Part shown: piece after piece, positions 34,017 to 43,725 of the stretch | Numbering within the stretch: position 1 is the first letter of the stretch | Layout of the letters: every line of letters starts with the position of its first letter | From: JAHRAW01 sp965249835 | GTDB taxonomy: Bacteria; Pseudomonadota; Gammaproteobacteria; Arenicellales; Poriferihabitantaceae | DNA length: 64,000 nucleotides | Direction: 5' to 3' | NCBI GenBank assembly: GCA_965249835.1 | Contig: CBDFMY010000003.1 | Coordinates: 992,001 to 1,056,000 of the forward strand | Translations under genes and position numbers: made by a program | Notes under the pieces: model-generated | What the model saw: the letters and a program-made list of their open reading frames with translations, nothing else | Databases searched by the model: none | What the model was told of the DNA's origin: nothing

Positions 34017-36695
34017 AACGCCAAAACTAAAGAAAAACGCTTCCTCGACGAACTGGAGTCGATGTTCACCGGTGCCACGGTGGATGGCGACTCTGGCTTT
34101 GTCAACCTGATGAGGATGAAGCACGCCTACTTTCAATCCATCCGCCCCGAACTTATGGAAGGGATTGACCGCCGGGTGGAAAAAGATTATTCATTCCGCG
34201 AGGAACTGTTCGACAAACTCTACACCTTCTTCCACCGCTACTTCTGCGAAAGCGGCTCCATATACTTCCGCCACCTTCCGGCTTTTTCAAAAATATATGA
34301 GCGCGTCTATGCGGACGGGCAGGATGTCGCCCTGTCGTGGAAAACGCAGATGCTCTACTATGTCAAATCCGATGTGCTGGTGCGCTCCATGCCGGTGGAA
34401 CTGAACGAGGAGGGAAAGCCGCAAAACACGAAACGCTTTTACTTCGATGCATCCGAAGTGGAGCATAAGAAGAACAACGAGCGGCGAGAATTTATTTACG
34501 CTCTTGATGGGGTGAAGCAGGAGTCGGCGGGTAGGGTGGTCCATCTCAAAGTTTCCCTTTCTCAAAAAGGTAGGACAACGAAATCTGGCGACATCCTCAA
34601 GCAAGCCCGCAAAGATGGTGTCTCCCTGTCAGAAGATGAACTGCAAAAATCTATTCGCGTATTCCGGCGACAGACCGAAGCCGACTTTTTTATCAACAAG
34701 GACGCGCGCGCTTTTTTGCGGGAACAATTTAATCTGTGGGTGTATCAATACATCTTCCACGAAGAAACCGTGTTTGAGGAAAAAAGAATCAAGCAGATTC
34801 AAGCGATCAAAGAAACCGCCTATAACATCATCGATTTCATCGCCCAGTTCGAAGACGAACTGCGCCGGGCGTGGGAAAAACCGAAGTTTGTCCGCAATGT
34901 GAATTATGTCGTAACGCTCGACAAACTGGCGGACGCAGTCCTGAAAACGATAACAGAACACAAAGGCGCAAAAGCGCAAATAGAAGAATGGCGGGAACTT
35001 GGGATGGTGGATAACAAGTTTTCAATAAAAGCCGTTTTCAACGGACAGAAAAGCCTGAACGACAAAAACGGTGCAAGTGGCAAGTATAGATTTTTGCCGC
35101 TGGATACCAAGCACTTTAAGAATTTGGAACTGGATATTTTGGCTTGTCTTGGCAATTTGGATGAAACTCTGGACGGCGAGTTGGTGCATAGCGAAAATTG
35201 GCAGGCGTTGAATAGTTTGAAACGACGTTATAAAGGGAAGGTGCAATGTATTCACATTGACCCGCCGTACAACACGAAAACCAGCGGTTTTCTTTACCGC
35301 AACGAATACAAGCATTCCAGTTGGCTGACAATGATGGAAAATCGTGCCAGATTGGGGACGGCATTACTTTCTGATGATGGCTCTTTTCTTTGCCACATTG
35401 ATGAGCATGAATACGAGCGGCTTCACCTAATGATGGATAATACAGGTTTGTTGAATGCAGGAACTGTAATTTGGGATAAAAAAAATCCTATGATGGGTGC
35501 GAAGGGCATCGCCACGCAACATGAATACATAGTATGGCGAACACGGCACGAAGGATCTTTTTATCTAAAAAACACGAACGTCCAATCCATCCTCGCCAAA
35601 GCCAAGGATAGTATAGAAAAACACGGTGGAGTGACGGATGATTCTCGCAAGGAGTTTTCCCGGTGGGTTGCGAGCAATGAAGATTTTTCGGGTGGCGAGC
35701 GTTCTTATAGGTTTATAGATGACGATGGAAGAATTTACCAAAGTGTGGCATTGATATGGCCAAATCCAAGTAAGCCATCGGAGAAATTCTTTATTCCGCT
35801 AATCCATCCCATAACCAATAAACCTTGCCCTGTTCCTCAAAGAGGATGGTCTCGTGCTCCAGAAAAAATGCAGGAACTATTAGCGCGCAATGAAATTGTT
35901 TTTGGGAAAGATCACACCGTTCAACCCAGGCGAAAACTATTCTTGAATCAGAATACAAAACGAGTGATTTCGACAGTCATAAAAGACGGCAATAGGGGAA
36001 GGACAGATATTGAATGTTTGGGATTAGAGTTTCCATATTGCCATCCGGTTTCTCTTTATGGAGAATTGCTAAACGCATCTTCAATAAACGGAAATGGAGT
36101 GAATCTCGACTACTTCGCCGGCTCCGGCACAACCGCCCACGCAGTCATCAATCTCAACCGTGAAGACGGCGGCAACAGAAAATACCTGCTCATTGAAATG
36201 GGAGATTATTTTCATACCGTCCTGCTTCCACGCATAAAAAAGGTGGTCTATTCAAAAGACTGGAAAGACGGTAAACCTGTTTCCCTCGAAGGCGTTAGCC
36301 ATTTCCTCAAATACTACACGCTGGAACAATACGAAGAAACCCTGAAAAACGCCCGCTACGAAGACGGCGAACAGTTGGAACTGGACAGCCTGAAATCACC
36401 GTTTGAACAATATGTGTTCTTCGGCGACGATAAACTAGCCCATGTCGTCCAGCCTAAAAATACAAAAGGCAAAAACAACGACTCCCTGGAAATCAACCTG
36501 CACAATCTTTACCCGGACATAGACATCGCCGAATCCCTATCCAACATCCTCGGCAAACCCATCCGCAACCGCACCGCAGATAGTGTAACCTTCGCCGACG
36601 GAAGCACCGAAAAAACCGATCCCTCAACAATGACGGAAGAAGAAAAACGGCGTTTTGTGTCGCTAATCAGACCCTATTTGTGGTGGGGGGAGTAA
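34014..36695 (+). CDS. mod: type III RM DNA methyltransferase (Mod)
   Basis: The recognition and adenine-methylation subunit of a type III RM system. In beta-class order it has the catalytic DPPYN near residue 415 and the AdoMet motif DYFAGSGTTA near residue 700. The stretch after the assumed ATT start (KEKRFLDELESMFTGA) reads as normal protein, so I extend the gene 16 codons beyond ATG 34062; from ATT it has 893 residues. Mod alone methylates; with Res it cuts. The gene after it, 3 bases on, is an OLD-like ATPase and then res, so the system is interrupted by, or extended with, a third gene. Base composition is A+T-rich compared with ffh. Confidence 0.88.
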   Translation: MNAKTKEKRFLDELESMFTGATVDGDSGFVNLMRMKHAYFQSIRPELMEGIDRRVEKDYSFREELFDKLYTFFHRYFCESGSIYFRHLPAFSKIYERVYADGQDVALSWKTQMLYYVKSDVLVRSMPVELNEEGKPQNTKRFYFDASEVEHKKNNERREFIYALDGVKQESAGRVVHLKVSLSQKGRTTKSGDILKQARKDGVSLSEDELQKSIRVFRRQTEADFFINKDARAFLREQFNLWVYQYIFHEETVFEEKRIKQIQAIKETAYNIIDFIAQFEDELRRAWEKPKFVRNVNYVVTLDKLADAVLKTITEHKGAKAQIEEWRELGMVDNKFSIKAVFNGQKSLNDKNGASGKYRFLPLDTKHFKNLELDILACLGNLDETLDGELVHSENWQALNSLKRRYKGKVQCIHIDPPYNTKTSGFLYRNEYKHSSWLTMMENRARLGTALLSDDGSFLCHIDEHEYERLHLMMDNTGLLNAGTVIWDKKNPMMGAKGIATQHEYIVWRTRHEGSFYLKNTNVQSILAKAKDSIEKHGGVTDDSRKEFSRWVASNEDFSGGERSYRFIDDDGRIYQSVALIWPNPSKPSEKFFIPLIHPITNKPCPVPQRGWSRAPEKMQELLARNEIVFGKDHTVQPRRKLFLNQNTKRVISTVIKDGNRGRTDIECLGLEFPYCHPVSLYGELLNASSINGNGVNLDYFAGSGTTAHAVINLNREDGGNRKYLLIEMGDYFHTVLLPRIKKVVYSKDWKDGKPVSLEGVSHFLKYYTLEQYEETLKNARYEDGEQLELDSLKSPFEQYVFFGDDKLAHVVQPKNTKGKNNDSLEINLHNLYPDIDIAESLSNILGKPIRNRTADSVTFADGSTEKTDPSTMTEEEKRRFVSLIRPYLWWGE

Positions 36696-36698
36696 ATT

Positions 36699-38429
36699 AT
36701 GCTGACAAAGATAACCATTCGCAACTTCAAGCTGTTTGATGATGTAGAAATACCTTTGGGCAATTCTTTTGTATTCGTTGGCCCAAACAATAGTGGAAAA
36801 ACTTCTGCATTACAGGCGTTAACATTATGGCGTGTTGGTTTGCAAAAATGGGCAAACAAATACGATGTTGATAACCCATCAAGTATACCGGGGAAGCGCC
36901 CCGGTGTTACCGTCAATCGGTTGGACTTAATATCTTTACCGGTAGCGGAAATGGATTTAATGTGGTTTCGTCGTCAAGTTAGAAGAGGGTCAAACCAAAA
37001 TATCCGTATTGATTTAATTGTGAATGGTATTAGCAACGAACGCGAGTGGGAATGTGGCTTGGAATTGGATTATGCCAATGATGAAGCATTCTATTGTCGA
37101 CCGTTGCGGGTGTCACATGAGGCAAACCCCAAACGCATGACTATTCCAAAGGAAGCAATACAGACAAAAATTGCTTTTTTGCCTGCAATGTCTGGGCTTG
37201 CAACAGAGGAGGCTATCATAGAAGAAGGGCGAATCAATGTTCTTATTGGGCAAGGACAAACCGCCGAAGTATTGCGAAACCTGTGCTATCGCGTTTATTC
37301 AAAGGACGACAAAACAAATTGGAATTCCCTTGTTCGGGATATAAAGACCCTTTTTGGAGTGACTCTGAATGACCCAGTGCATTTGCCCAATAGAGGAAGT
37401 GTCACGATGAACTATACTGACCAAGATGGCAACACCATTCTGGAACTGCCCTCATCAGGTCGCGGCATGCAACAAGTTCTATTACTCCTTGCATACATAT
37501 ATGACAATGCAAAAAACACAGTATTTCTTTTGGATGAGCCGGATGCGCATTTGGAAATTCTCCGTCAAAAACAAGTATATAACTTAATCAGCGAAGTTGC
37601 AGAACAAAGAAATTCGCAAATCATCTCCGCTAGCCACTCCGAGGTTTTATTAAATCAAGCGGCGCAACGAAAGTCAGCAATCTCTTTTGTGGGCGAGCAG
37701 CCTCATTTGCTAGGTCACAACAACGCCGCACATGTGCGGAGAGCACTGGCAGAAATTGGCTATGAATACTATTACGGGGCAGAGCAAAAAGGCTGGATAT
37801 TATATCTTGAGGGGGAAACTGATCTGAAAATTTTGCAGGCTTTCGCGAAAAAAATTCAACATTCTTCAGAGAGAATTCTACAAGACCCTCTTGTTAAGTA
37901 TATTGGAAATCAACCCAATAAAGCCCGTGCGCACTTCCATGCATTGAAAGAGGCGAAAGATGATTTGCGTGGTTTTTTATTGTTAGACCATATGGAGAAA
38001 CCATTGGAAAACGCAGAGAATTTGTCAGAGTTCATGTGGACAAAAAATGAGATAGAAAATTATTTGTGCAACTATGATGCAATAATATCTTACGTTACTG
38101 ATGGTCTTGACAAAGGAGATTTATTTTCCAATATTCAATTTGAAGAAAGAGAGAAAATAATGAGCAGAGAAATTGAAATCCTAAAACAAGCATTTGAAAC
38201 TATGCACAAGCCAGATCCATTTTCAGATGACATAAAAGCATCCGATGATTTTCTTGTTCCTTTGTTTGTGAATTTTACTAATAAATTAAACAAGCCAAGC
38301 GTAGTTGCCCTACAGAAGAAAGATTTTTATAAATTGGTTGAACATATTCCACTAGAGGAAATAGGTGATGAGATTAAGGATGTATTAGATAAAATCGAAA
38401 AAGTGTCTCTCCCAAGTTTATTTGAATGA
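36699..38429 (+). CDS. OLD-family ATPase with TOPRIM-like nuclease domain
   Basis: An overcoming-lysogenization-defect type protein of 576 residues: an ABC/SMC-like ATPase followed by a TOPRIM domain. Walker A is GPNNSGKTS (about 28-36); the signature region is ELPSSGRGMQQ; Walker B is FLLDEPDAHLE; TOPRIM acids are in ILYLEGETDLKIL (about 363-375) and FLLLDHM. It starts 3 bases after mod and overlaps res by 4 bases (ATGA), so all three are translated together. OLD nucleases act in phage defence alone or with partners such as the Gabija helicase. A place between mod and res is unusual. Confidence 0.85.
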   Translation: MLTKITIRNFKLFDDVEIPLGNSFVFVGPNNSGKTSALQALTLWRVGLQKWANKYDVDNPSSIPGKRPGVTVNRLDLISLPVAEMDLMWFRRQVRRGSNQNIRIDLIVNGISNEREWECGLELDYANDEAFYCRPLRVSHEANPKRMTIPKEAIQTKIAFLPAMSGLATEEAIIEEGRINVLIGQGQTAEVLRNLCYRVYSKDDKTNWNSLVRDIKTLFGVTLNDPVHLPNRGSVTMNYTDQDGNTILELPSSGRGMQQVLLLLAYIYDNAKNTVFLLDEPDAHLEILRQKQVYNLISEVAEQRNSQIISASHSEVLLNQAAQRKSAISFVGEQPHLLGHNNAAHVRRALAEIGYEYYYGAEQKGWILYLEGETDLKILQAFAKKIQHSSERILQDPLVKYIGNQPNKARAHFHALKEAKDDLRGFLLLDHMEKPLENAENLSEFMWTKNEIENYLCNYDAIISYVTDGLDKGDLFSNIQFEEREKIMSREIEILKQAFETMHKPDPFSDDIKASDDFLVPLFVNFTNKLNKPSVVALQKKDFYKLVEHIPLEEIGDEIKDVLDKIEKVSLPSLFE

Positions 38430-41386
38430 TTTCTCCAGAACTCGAAAACATCGCCAACTCCATAAACCACGGCGACCTGCCGGAAGTATGGCGGGTGCCG
38501 GAGATTGAACGATTTTCATCGCAAAAAACTTTATACGATTACCAAACAGGTGCTTTGAAGAACGCCGCGCGGGCGTTGTTTCTTTATTACGGGAAAGAAC
38601 ACGACTGGGTTGCCACCGAAACGCTACAGGAGAACAGTGTGCGTAAGTACAAGTTTTCCGGACTTTATGGAAATTCTGGTATTGCTGATGTAAAAAAATT
38701 TGAGCGTCCTGCGGACAGACAAGCGCAAAACGAGAATCAAGTATTTCGTATCTTGTCGGGTTTTATACCGCCCGAAGGTGACTTTATTCCCTATCACCAT
38801 CTTATCAATCGCATGTGTTTTTGGATGGCGACCGGTAGCGGCAAAACGTTGGTAATGGTAAAACTGATTGAATACCTGCACCGCCTGCAACAGCATCAAG
38901 AAATCCCGTCACATAACATCCTCTTACTTGCGCCCAGTGAGCAATTGATTGGACAGATTCGCCGTACCATAGACGAGTTCAATGAGTCCGGCGGATTGCA
39001 AATTGATTTGAAGCCATTGCGGCAGGCTGGCCGCCGGGGGGCATACCAGCACAGCATAGGCGATTCGGTAACGGTTTATTATCATCGTAGCGATAACATT
39101 TCAGATGTGCAGAAAGAAGCATTGACCAATTATCGCGATTATGAAAATGATGGAAAGTGGTTCATCCTGCTGGACGAGGCACACAAAGGTGGCAAGGAAA
39201 ATTCCAAGCGGCAGGCGTATTACGCACTGATGGCGCGCGAAGGATTCCTGTTTAATTTTTCGGCTACTTTCACTGACAAAGAGGATATTGTAACAACGGT
39301 CAAGAAATACAATCTGGAGGAGTTTATAAGAAACGGTCATGGCAAGAACATCTACCTCAACGAAACTGAATATGATGCTTTCAGAACCCGAGACCAAGAA
39401 ATCAGTGGCGAAGAAAAACAGAAAATTGTTTTGAAATCTATAATCACTTTTAGTTTTGTGTCAATGCGTGTTAAAGAATTGCGCGAGAAATCCGGTATGG
39501 AGAATTTGTATCACCTCCCGCTGATGTTGACATTGGTCAATTCGGTCAATACTGATGTTAATGAGCGGAATGATTTGTGGGCGTTTTTCAGCACTCTGCT
39601 CGTCATCGCATCAGGCGAAATTAACGAAGCGCATTTTATTATGGCAAGAGACGAATTACTGAATGATTGGAGAGATGCAAAACTGCTTTTCAACGAAGAC
39701 GCTACTATCGGGGTGGATGAAGATGTCGTCAAGAAGATGAAAATTACCGATGTGCGCGAAGCAGTTTTTTTGACACGCAGAAAAGGGGCGTTGCAATTCA
39801 TCCGTAGTGAAAACAATAAGGAGTTGGCTTTTCAGATGAAGAGTGCTGATACACCCTTTGCGTTGATACGCATCGGTGATACCACTAAGTGGCGCAAAGA
39901 ACTCCTCGTCGGATATGAGGAAACAACCGCATTGCGGGAAAAATCCTTTTTTGATGGATTGGAGCAAGGTCAAATAACCATCCTTATGGGTTCCCGTTCA
40001 TTTTTTGAAAGTTGGGATTCCAATCGTCCCAATGTGATTAATTTCATTAACATCGGCGGCAAGGACGCAAAGAAATTTGTCGTTCAATCGGTGGGGCGTG
40101 GTGTGCGTATAGAACCATTGAAAGAAAAACGCCGCCGTCTCAAGTATTTGCTTTCAGATTTGCCCGGAGAAGAAAAAAATGCATTGGATGCATGTTTTGG
40201 ACACGAGAATCCACCAGAAACTTTGTTTCTGTTTGCCACAAATCGTGCTTCTGTCAAAGCAGTGTTGGAAGGGTTGCAAACAGAGAAAGGGTCTGTTTTT
40301 GAAAACCTGGAAATCTTTGAAAAGACAAACCGGCCTCAGATTAACGGTCTGGAAATGCCGTTACTTGTGCCAGAGTATCGGAATGCACGAGAAGACGAAT
40401 CCAAAAGGGGAAAATTCTCAATGAGTAAAGAAAGCCAGCACAGAATAAAAAACTATGTAGATAGGGTATCGGATTCAGTGTTGGTTGTTCGCGATGGTTT
40501 CACCATGCAGAAAATAGCCCGTTTGCGAGAAATGGTTGGGAAAAAGGATGCTGTCGCACCGCATTCAGAAAACAATTACGCCAATGTACGTTTTCTGCTA
40601 AGACGTATTGATTCTCATTTATCGCTCACTGCAGAAACGACCGATGGTGTGAGGGAACTTGATGACAAAAACGATATTGTTCATTTCCGTCAAATTAGTG
40701 TTTCCCCGGAACACATGGAAGGCTTGAAAAATAAAATAAAACAGGTTAAACAAGAAAAAATGTCTGATGAAGATATAGTTAAATGGGGCAACAAACTTGG
40801 AGTGAAAGAGATCACACGACCAGAATATGACGAGGCGGTGATGGGGAAAAACGAGGCGATTTATAACAATGAATTGAAGATTAAAAAGCTGGCACAGCAC
40901 TATTATTTTCCCGTGGTTATGGGGAGCGAGAAAACAAATTACATTAAACACATAATCAAGATTGATAGCGAGGTCAAATTTTTAAATACATTGGTAGAAT
41001 GGTTGGATGGAAATTCTGTGGGGTGGGATGCATGGATGTTCAGCAAAATCGACGAATCTTTAGATGATATTAGAATTCCATATTATGATAAATCGAAAAA
41101 TGAATATCGCAACTTCAAACCAGATTTTATTTTTTGGATGCGTAAGGGAAACGAATACCGCATTGTGTTTGTCGATCCAAAAAGCACACAACTAGCTGAT
41201 GCCTATCGAAAAATAGATGGATATGAAAATCTTTTTGAAGAAAATGAAATGCCTCATACATTCAAAAATTATGAAAACATAAAGGTGCAAGTGAAATTAT
41301 TAATGTTCAACAATCCCAGCGCGAGCCTGGAAAAATACCGTCGCCATTGGACTGATACACCAAAAGACATATTTCAGATCACATAG
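38426..41386 (+). CDS. res: type III RM restriction subunit (Res)
   Basis: The helicase-nuclease subunit of a type III RM system, 986 residues, the usual length. Walker A is MATGSGKTLV (about 132-141), the DEAH box is LLDEAHKGG, motif VI is QSVGRGVRIEP, and the C-terminal PD-(D/E)xK nuclease is visible as KPDFIFW followed by FVDPKST (about 908-929). It overlaps the OLD-like gene by 4 bases. The N-terminus (PELENIANSIN) resembles the short ORF remnants at 43527 and 45910. Confidence 0.9.
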   Translation: MISPELENIANSINHGDLPEVWRVPEIERFSSQKTLYDYQTGALKNAARALFLYYGKEHDWVATETLQENSVRKYKFSGLYGNSGIADVKKFERPADRQAQNENQVFRILSGFIPPEGDFIPYHHLINRMCFWMATGSGKTLVMVKLIEYLHRLQQHQEIPSHNILLLAPSEQLIGQIRRTIDEFNESGGLQIDLKPLRQAGRRGAYQHSIGDSVTVYYHRSDNISDVQKEALTNYRDYENDGKWFILLDEAHKGGKENSKRQAYYALMAREGFLFNFSATFTDKEDIVTTVKKYNLEEFIRNGHGKNIYLNETEYDAFRTRDQEISGEEKQKIVLKSIITFSFVSMRVKELREKSGMENLYHLPLMLTLVNSVNTDVNERNDLWAFFSTLLVIASGEINEAHFIMARDELLNDWRDAKLLFNEDATIGVDEDVVKKMKITDVREAVFLTRRKGALQFIRSENNKELAFQMKSADTPFALIRIGDTTKWRKELLVGYEETTALREKSFFDGLEQGQITILMGSRSFFESWDSNRPNVINFINIGGKDAKKFVVQSVGRGVRIEPLKEKRRRLKYLLSDLPGEEKNALDACFGHENPPETLFLFATNRASVKAVLEGLQTEKGSVFENLEIFEKTNRPQINGLEMPLLVPEYRNAREDESKRGKFSMSKESQHRIKNYVDRVSDSVLVVRDGFTMQKIARLREMVGKKDAVAPHSENNYANVRFLLRRIDSHLSLTAETTDGVRELDDKNDIVHFRQISVSPEHMEGLKNKIKQVKQEKMSDEDIVKWGNKLGVKEITRPEYDEAVMGKNEAIYNNELKIKKLAQHYYFPVVMGSEKTNYIKHIIKIDSEVKFLNTLVEWLDGNSVGWDAWMFSKIDESLDDIRIPYYDKSKNEYRNFKPDFIFWMRKGNEYRIVFVDPKSTQLADAYRKIDGYENLFEENEMPHTFKNYENIKVQVKLLMFNNPSASLEKYRRHWTDTPKDIFQIT

Positions 41387-41498
41387 ATTTTTCGACATGC
41401 CTTTGAGATAAGCCTTGCGTGAGGCGCGCCGGTCTGGAGAATGGTCACGGTGCGCACCTGCTGATGCCAGATTCGGCGTATGGCCGGTGCATACTTTT

Positions 41499-41552
41499 GC
41501 GGGGTTTTAGTTGCGAGCGATGGTCAAATTGGGGTGGGTAACGGGGTATAAT
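41499..41552 (+). repeat. ffh 3' end, direct repeat copy 2 (island module edge)
   Basis: Perfect 17-bp match to the ffh end at 41499-41515, then diverged similarity up to a TATAAT (41547-41552). The TATAAT may serve as the -10 of the gene starting at 41593; its -35 is not clear. The bases before it (about 41390-41498) are G+C-richer and contain no gene. Confidence 0.8.
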
Positions 41553-41592
41553 TCCGGCAACCATTGATGATGCTTACACGCAGGTATCCATT

Positions 41593-42978
41593 ATGGACTT
41601 GAAACTGAAAATCAAGAATATCGGTAAACTTTCTGATGCGACCATTCGTATCGGGCAGTTCACCGTGTTCGCGGGACCGAACAGTACCGGAAAAAGTTTT
41701 GTTTCCAAGTCGCTGTATTCGATTTTTGATGCGGCGAATGCAAATCTTGTCGAGGTGTATATAAAGAGCATTACATTGCCAATCAAAAATTACTTAAGAG
41801 GTTTTTTAATATTGGATCAACCGAACAGTTATATCTTGAGATCTTTTTATGGTGAAATTGCAAGGATGGAAAGTGCTTGTGAGGATTTTTCGATTGAAGA
41901 CATTGAAGGATTAGATGAAATCACCCATCTATTTTCTGACAGCGTGAAAAATATGCATGAAAAATTCCCTGCTGTTCGCTCAGTTGTAGAATCTTCTCCG
42001 GTCCAACAGGCGCCACTTTTCCCTGATTCTTCTGTGAAGGAAGATTTTATAAATGGTTTGAAAGAATATTTGAATAAGCTACAATATCTGCTAAATAATA
42101 CAGGTTTAAAAGAAGCCATTTCTTCTGGTTTAGATCAAAAAATTAAAGAGAATCTGATTCAAAATTTTCAAGTACCAAATCTTTCCGACTTGAGTGGCGA
42201 TACAAGTGTGCCGTCAGAAGTTGACATTGAAAATCTGGGGAAGGTTGAATTGTCAAATGAAAAACTTAAATTTGAGATAGGCTATTCTGGGTTGTCGAAA
42301 TTACAACAATATTCCAAAGTGATCTACTTGGAATCACCTGTTTACTGGAAATTGAAAAATGCTTTGGAGGGTATTCGCCTATCTCCAAGATTCCGGTACA
42401 GCCATAGAGAGCAAATCAGCGGGATTCCAGGATATTTTTATGGTCTGGCGAGCGCGCTCATGCATCAATACTCCGGCGACATGGACTTTCCAGAAATATA
42501 TGACAAATTAACCGGCAAAGACATTCTTGGTGGGAAAATCGTAATTTCTGAAAGTGGCGAGTTATCGTTCCGAGAAAAAGACCGTAGTTTCTCTTTGCCT
42601 GTAACCGCCCTGGGGGTTGCCAATCTCGGCATTCTGGCATTGTTGATTGAACGCAAGGTGCTGGATAAAGGGTCTTTTATTTTCATTGACGAACCGGAAG
42701 CGCATTTGCATCCTGCCTGGCAGGTTGTTATGGCTGAAACTCTGTTTGAATTGGCGAAGGGTGGTGCCAATGTTGTTATCGCCACTCACAGCGCAGATAT
42801 TCTGAAATGGTTGGAAGTGCACATAAAGAAAAATCCCAGTGACGAAGGAATGGTTGCTTTGAACAAATTTCCAGTCAATGGAGATGATGCCGACGATCAG
42901 GATTTTAGCGATAAGATGGCGGCTATAAAACAAGAGTTGACCAGACCGTTTGCAAAGTTATACACGGCAGGATTGTGA
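41593..42978 (+). CDS. AAA_15-type ATPase of a probable two-gene defence-type module
   Basis: An ABC/SMC-like ATPase of 461 residues without a TOPRIM domain. Walker A is AGPNSTGKS (27-35), a coiled middle follows, Walker B is FIFIDEPEAHLHP (about 358-370) and the switch His is in VIATHSADIL. Such ATPases form the sensor or engine of several defence systems (PARIS, Septu, retron partners) where a second gene is the effector. Here the second gene overlaps by four bases (GTGA), which indicates tight coupling. The effector is not one I recognise, so the system is unassigned. Confidence 0.82.
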   Translation: MDLKLKIKNIGKLSDATIRIGQFTVFAGPNSTGKSFVSKSLYSIFDAANANLVEVYIKSITLPIKNYLRGFLILDQPNSYILRSFYGEIARMESACEDFSIEDIEGLDEITHLFSDSVKNMHEKFPAVRSVVESSPVQQAPLFPDSSVKEDFINGLKEYLNKLQYLLNNTGLKEAISSGLDQKIKENLIQNFQVPNLSDLSGDTSVPSEVDIENLGKVELSNEKLKFEIGYSGLSKLQQYSKVIYLESPVYWKLKNALEGIRLSPRFRYSHREQISGIPGYFYGLASALMHQYSGDMDFPEIYDKLTGKDILGGKIVISESGELSFREKDRSFSLPVTALGVANLGILALLIERKVLDKGSFIFIDEPEAHLHPAWQVVMAETLFELAKGGANVVIATHSADILKWLEVHIKKNPSDEGMVALNKFPVNGDDADDQDFSDKMAAIKQELTRPFAKLYTAGL

Positions 42979-43526
42979 CTTCCCTTGATCGGTTCATCGA
43001 GCCAATAACAGTTGCTAATGAACCCATTGGCAACGAATATACGGCATATAAAATGGATAGCACCAATGAAAACAAAAATATGAGAAAAACAGTTGGTTTG
43101 GGAACTTGTCATTGCTGTGATTATTTTCAATTAAAAAATGACGTTGTTATCTTGATTGAAGAAACCCAATTATTGGAAAAAATAAAAGAAATCAAGGATC
43201 AGTATAGTTATCTGAAGGAGGATGACAAGACGGAGATTGCCGATGACCGTATCCGAGACAGGATGCAATTGAAGGCATATGGAACAATGGTGATTTTATC
43301 CAGGCTTGTGGAAAAATTTTCTAGTGCAAGAAAACTCATTGAAAACAAAAAATACCACTTCTGGCTTGTTGCCAGTGGCATAAGATCGGAGGATGACGAA
43401 AGATTCTTTGATAACCGAAAAGATTTTTTGCGAAAAGCATTAAAGGATGTTTTGGGTGGAAAAATATTGGATGATGTAAAGGTTTTTTCATCAAAAGACC
43501 TGCCAAGCAAACTTTCTGGTCAATGA
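42975..43526 (+). CDS. unknown partner of the AAA_15-type ATPase
   Basis: A 183-residue protein that I do not recognise. It starts with GTG inside the ATPase stop (GTGA overlap). A cysteine group CHCC lies near residue 48, followed by DYFQLKNDVVILIEET and a helix with RMQLKAYGT. The order Asp, about 14 residues, Glu-Glu, then Gln-Lys is reminiscent of a degenerate PD-(D/E)xK nuclease core, but the usual lysine after the Glu is Thr; this is only a suggestion. The rest is charged and helical. By position it is the likely effector or regulator of the ATPase. Confidence 0.7.
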   Translation: MTSLDRFIEPITVANEPIGNEYTAYKMDSTNENKNMRKTVGLGTCHCCDYFQLKNDVVILIEETQLLEKIKEIKDQYSYLKEDDKTEIADDRIRDRMQLKAYGTMVILSRLVEKFSSARKLIENKKYHFWLVASGIRSEDDERFFDNRKDFLRKALKDVLGGKILDDVKVFSSKDLPSKLSGQ

Positions 43527-43559
43527 CCCCAACTCGAAACTATCGCCCAATCCCTGAAC
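43527..43559 (+). repeat. 33-bp direct repeat, copy 1
   Basis: CCCCAACTCGAAACTATCGC plus 13 further bases to CTGAAC, perfectly repeated at 45910-45942. The two copies bracket the AlbA_2/ParA gene pair. The start of res (38436-38468) is a diverged relative. Confidence 0.95.
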
Positions 43560-43712
43560 TACGATGAAAAACCCAACCTTTGTGATTGGCTTTGTAGAAA
43601 TGGCACGATAGATGACTTCAAACATTTTCAAAAAATATTTGATTTATTGGATGGTATACTGAATAACAGTAAAGCACCTGCCATGCTGGAAAGCACAAAT
43701 CAATTGCTGTAA
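43527..43712 (+). pseudogene. 61-codon ORF remnant without start codon
   Basis: After the stop of the preceding gene the same strand is open to TAA 43710-43712 and reads PQLETIAQSLNYDEKPNLCD and onward with normal amino acid use, but it has no usable start codon. Its beginning resembles the N-terminus of Res (PELENIANSIN). It looks like the 5' part of a lost island gene. Confidence 0.45.
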
Positions 43713-43725
43713 TCCGAGTGAAATC

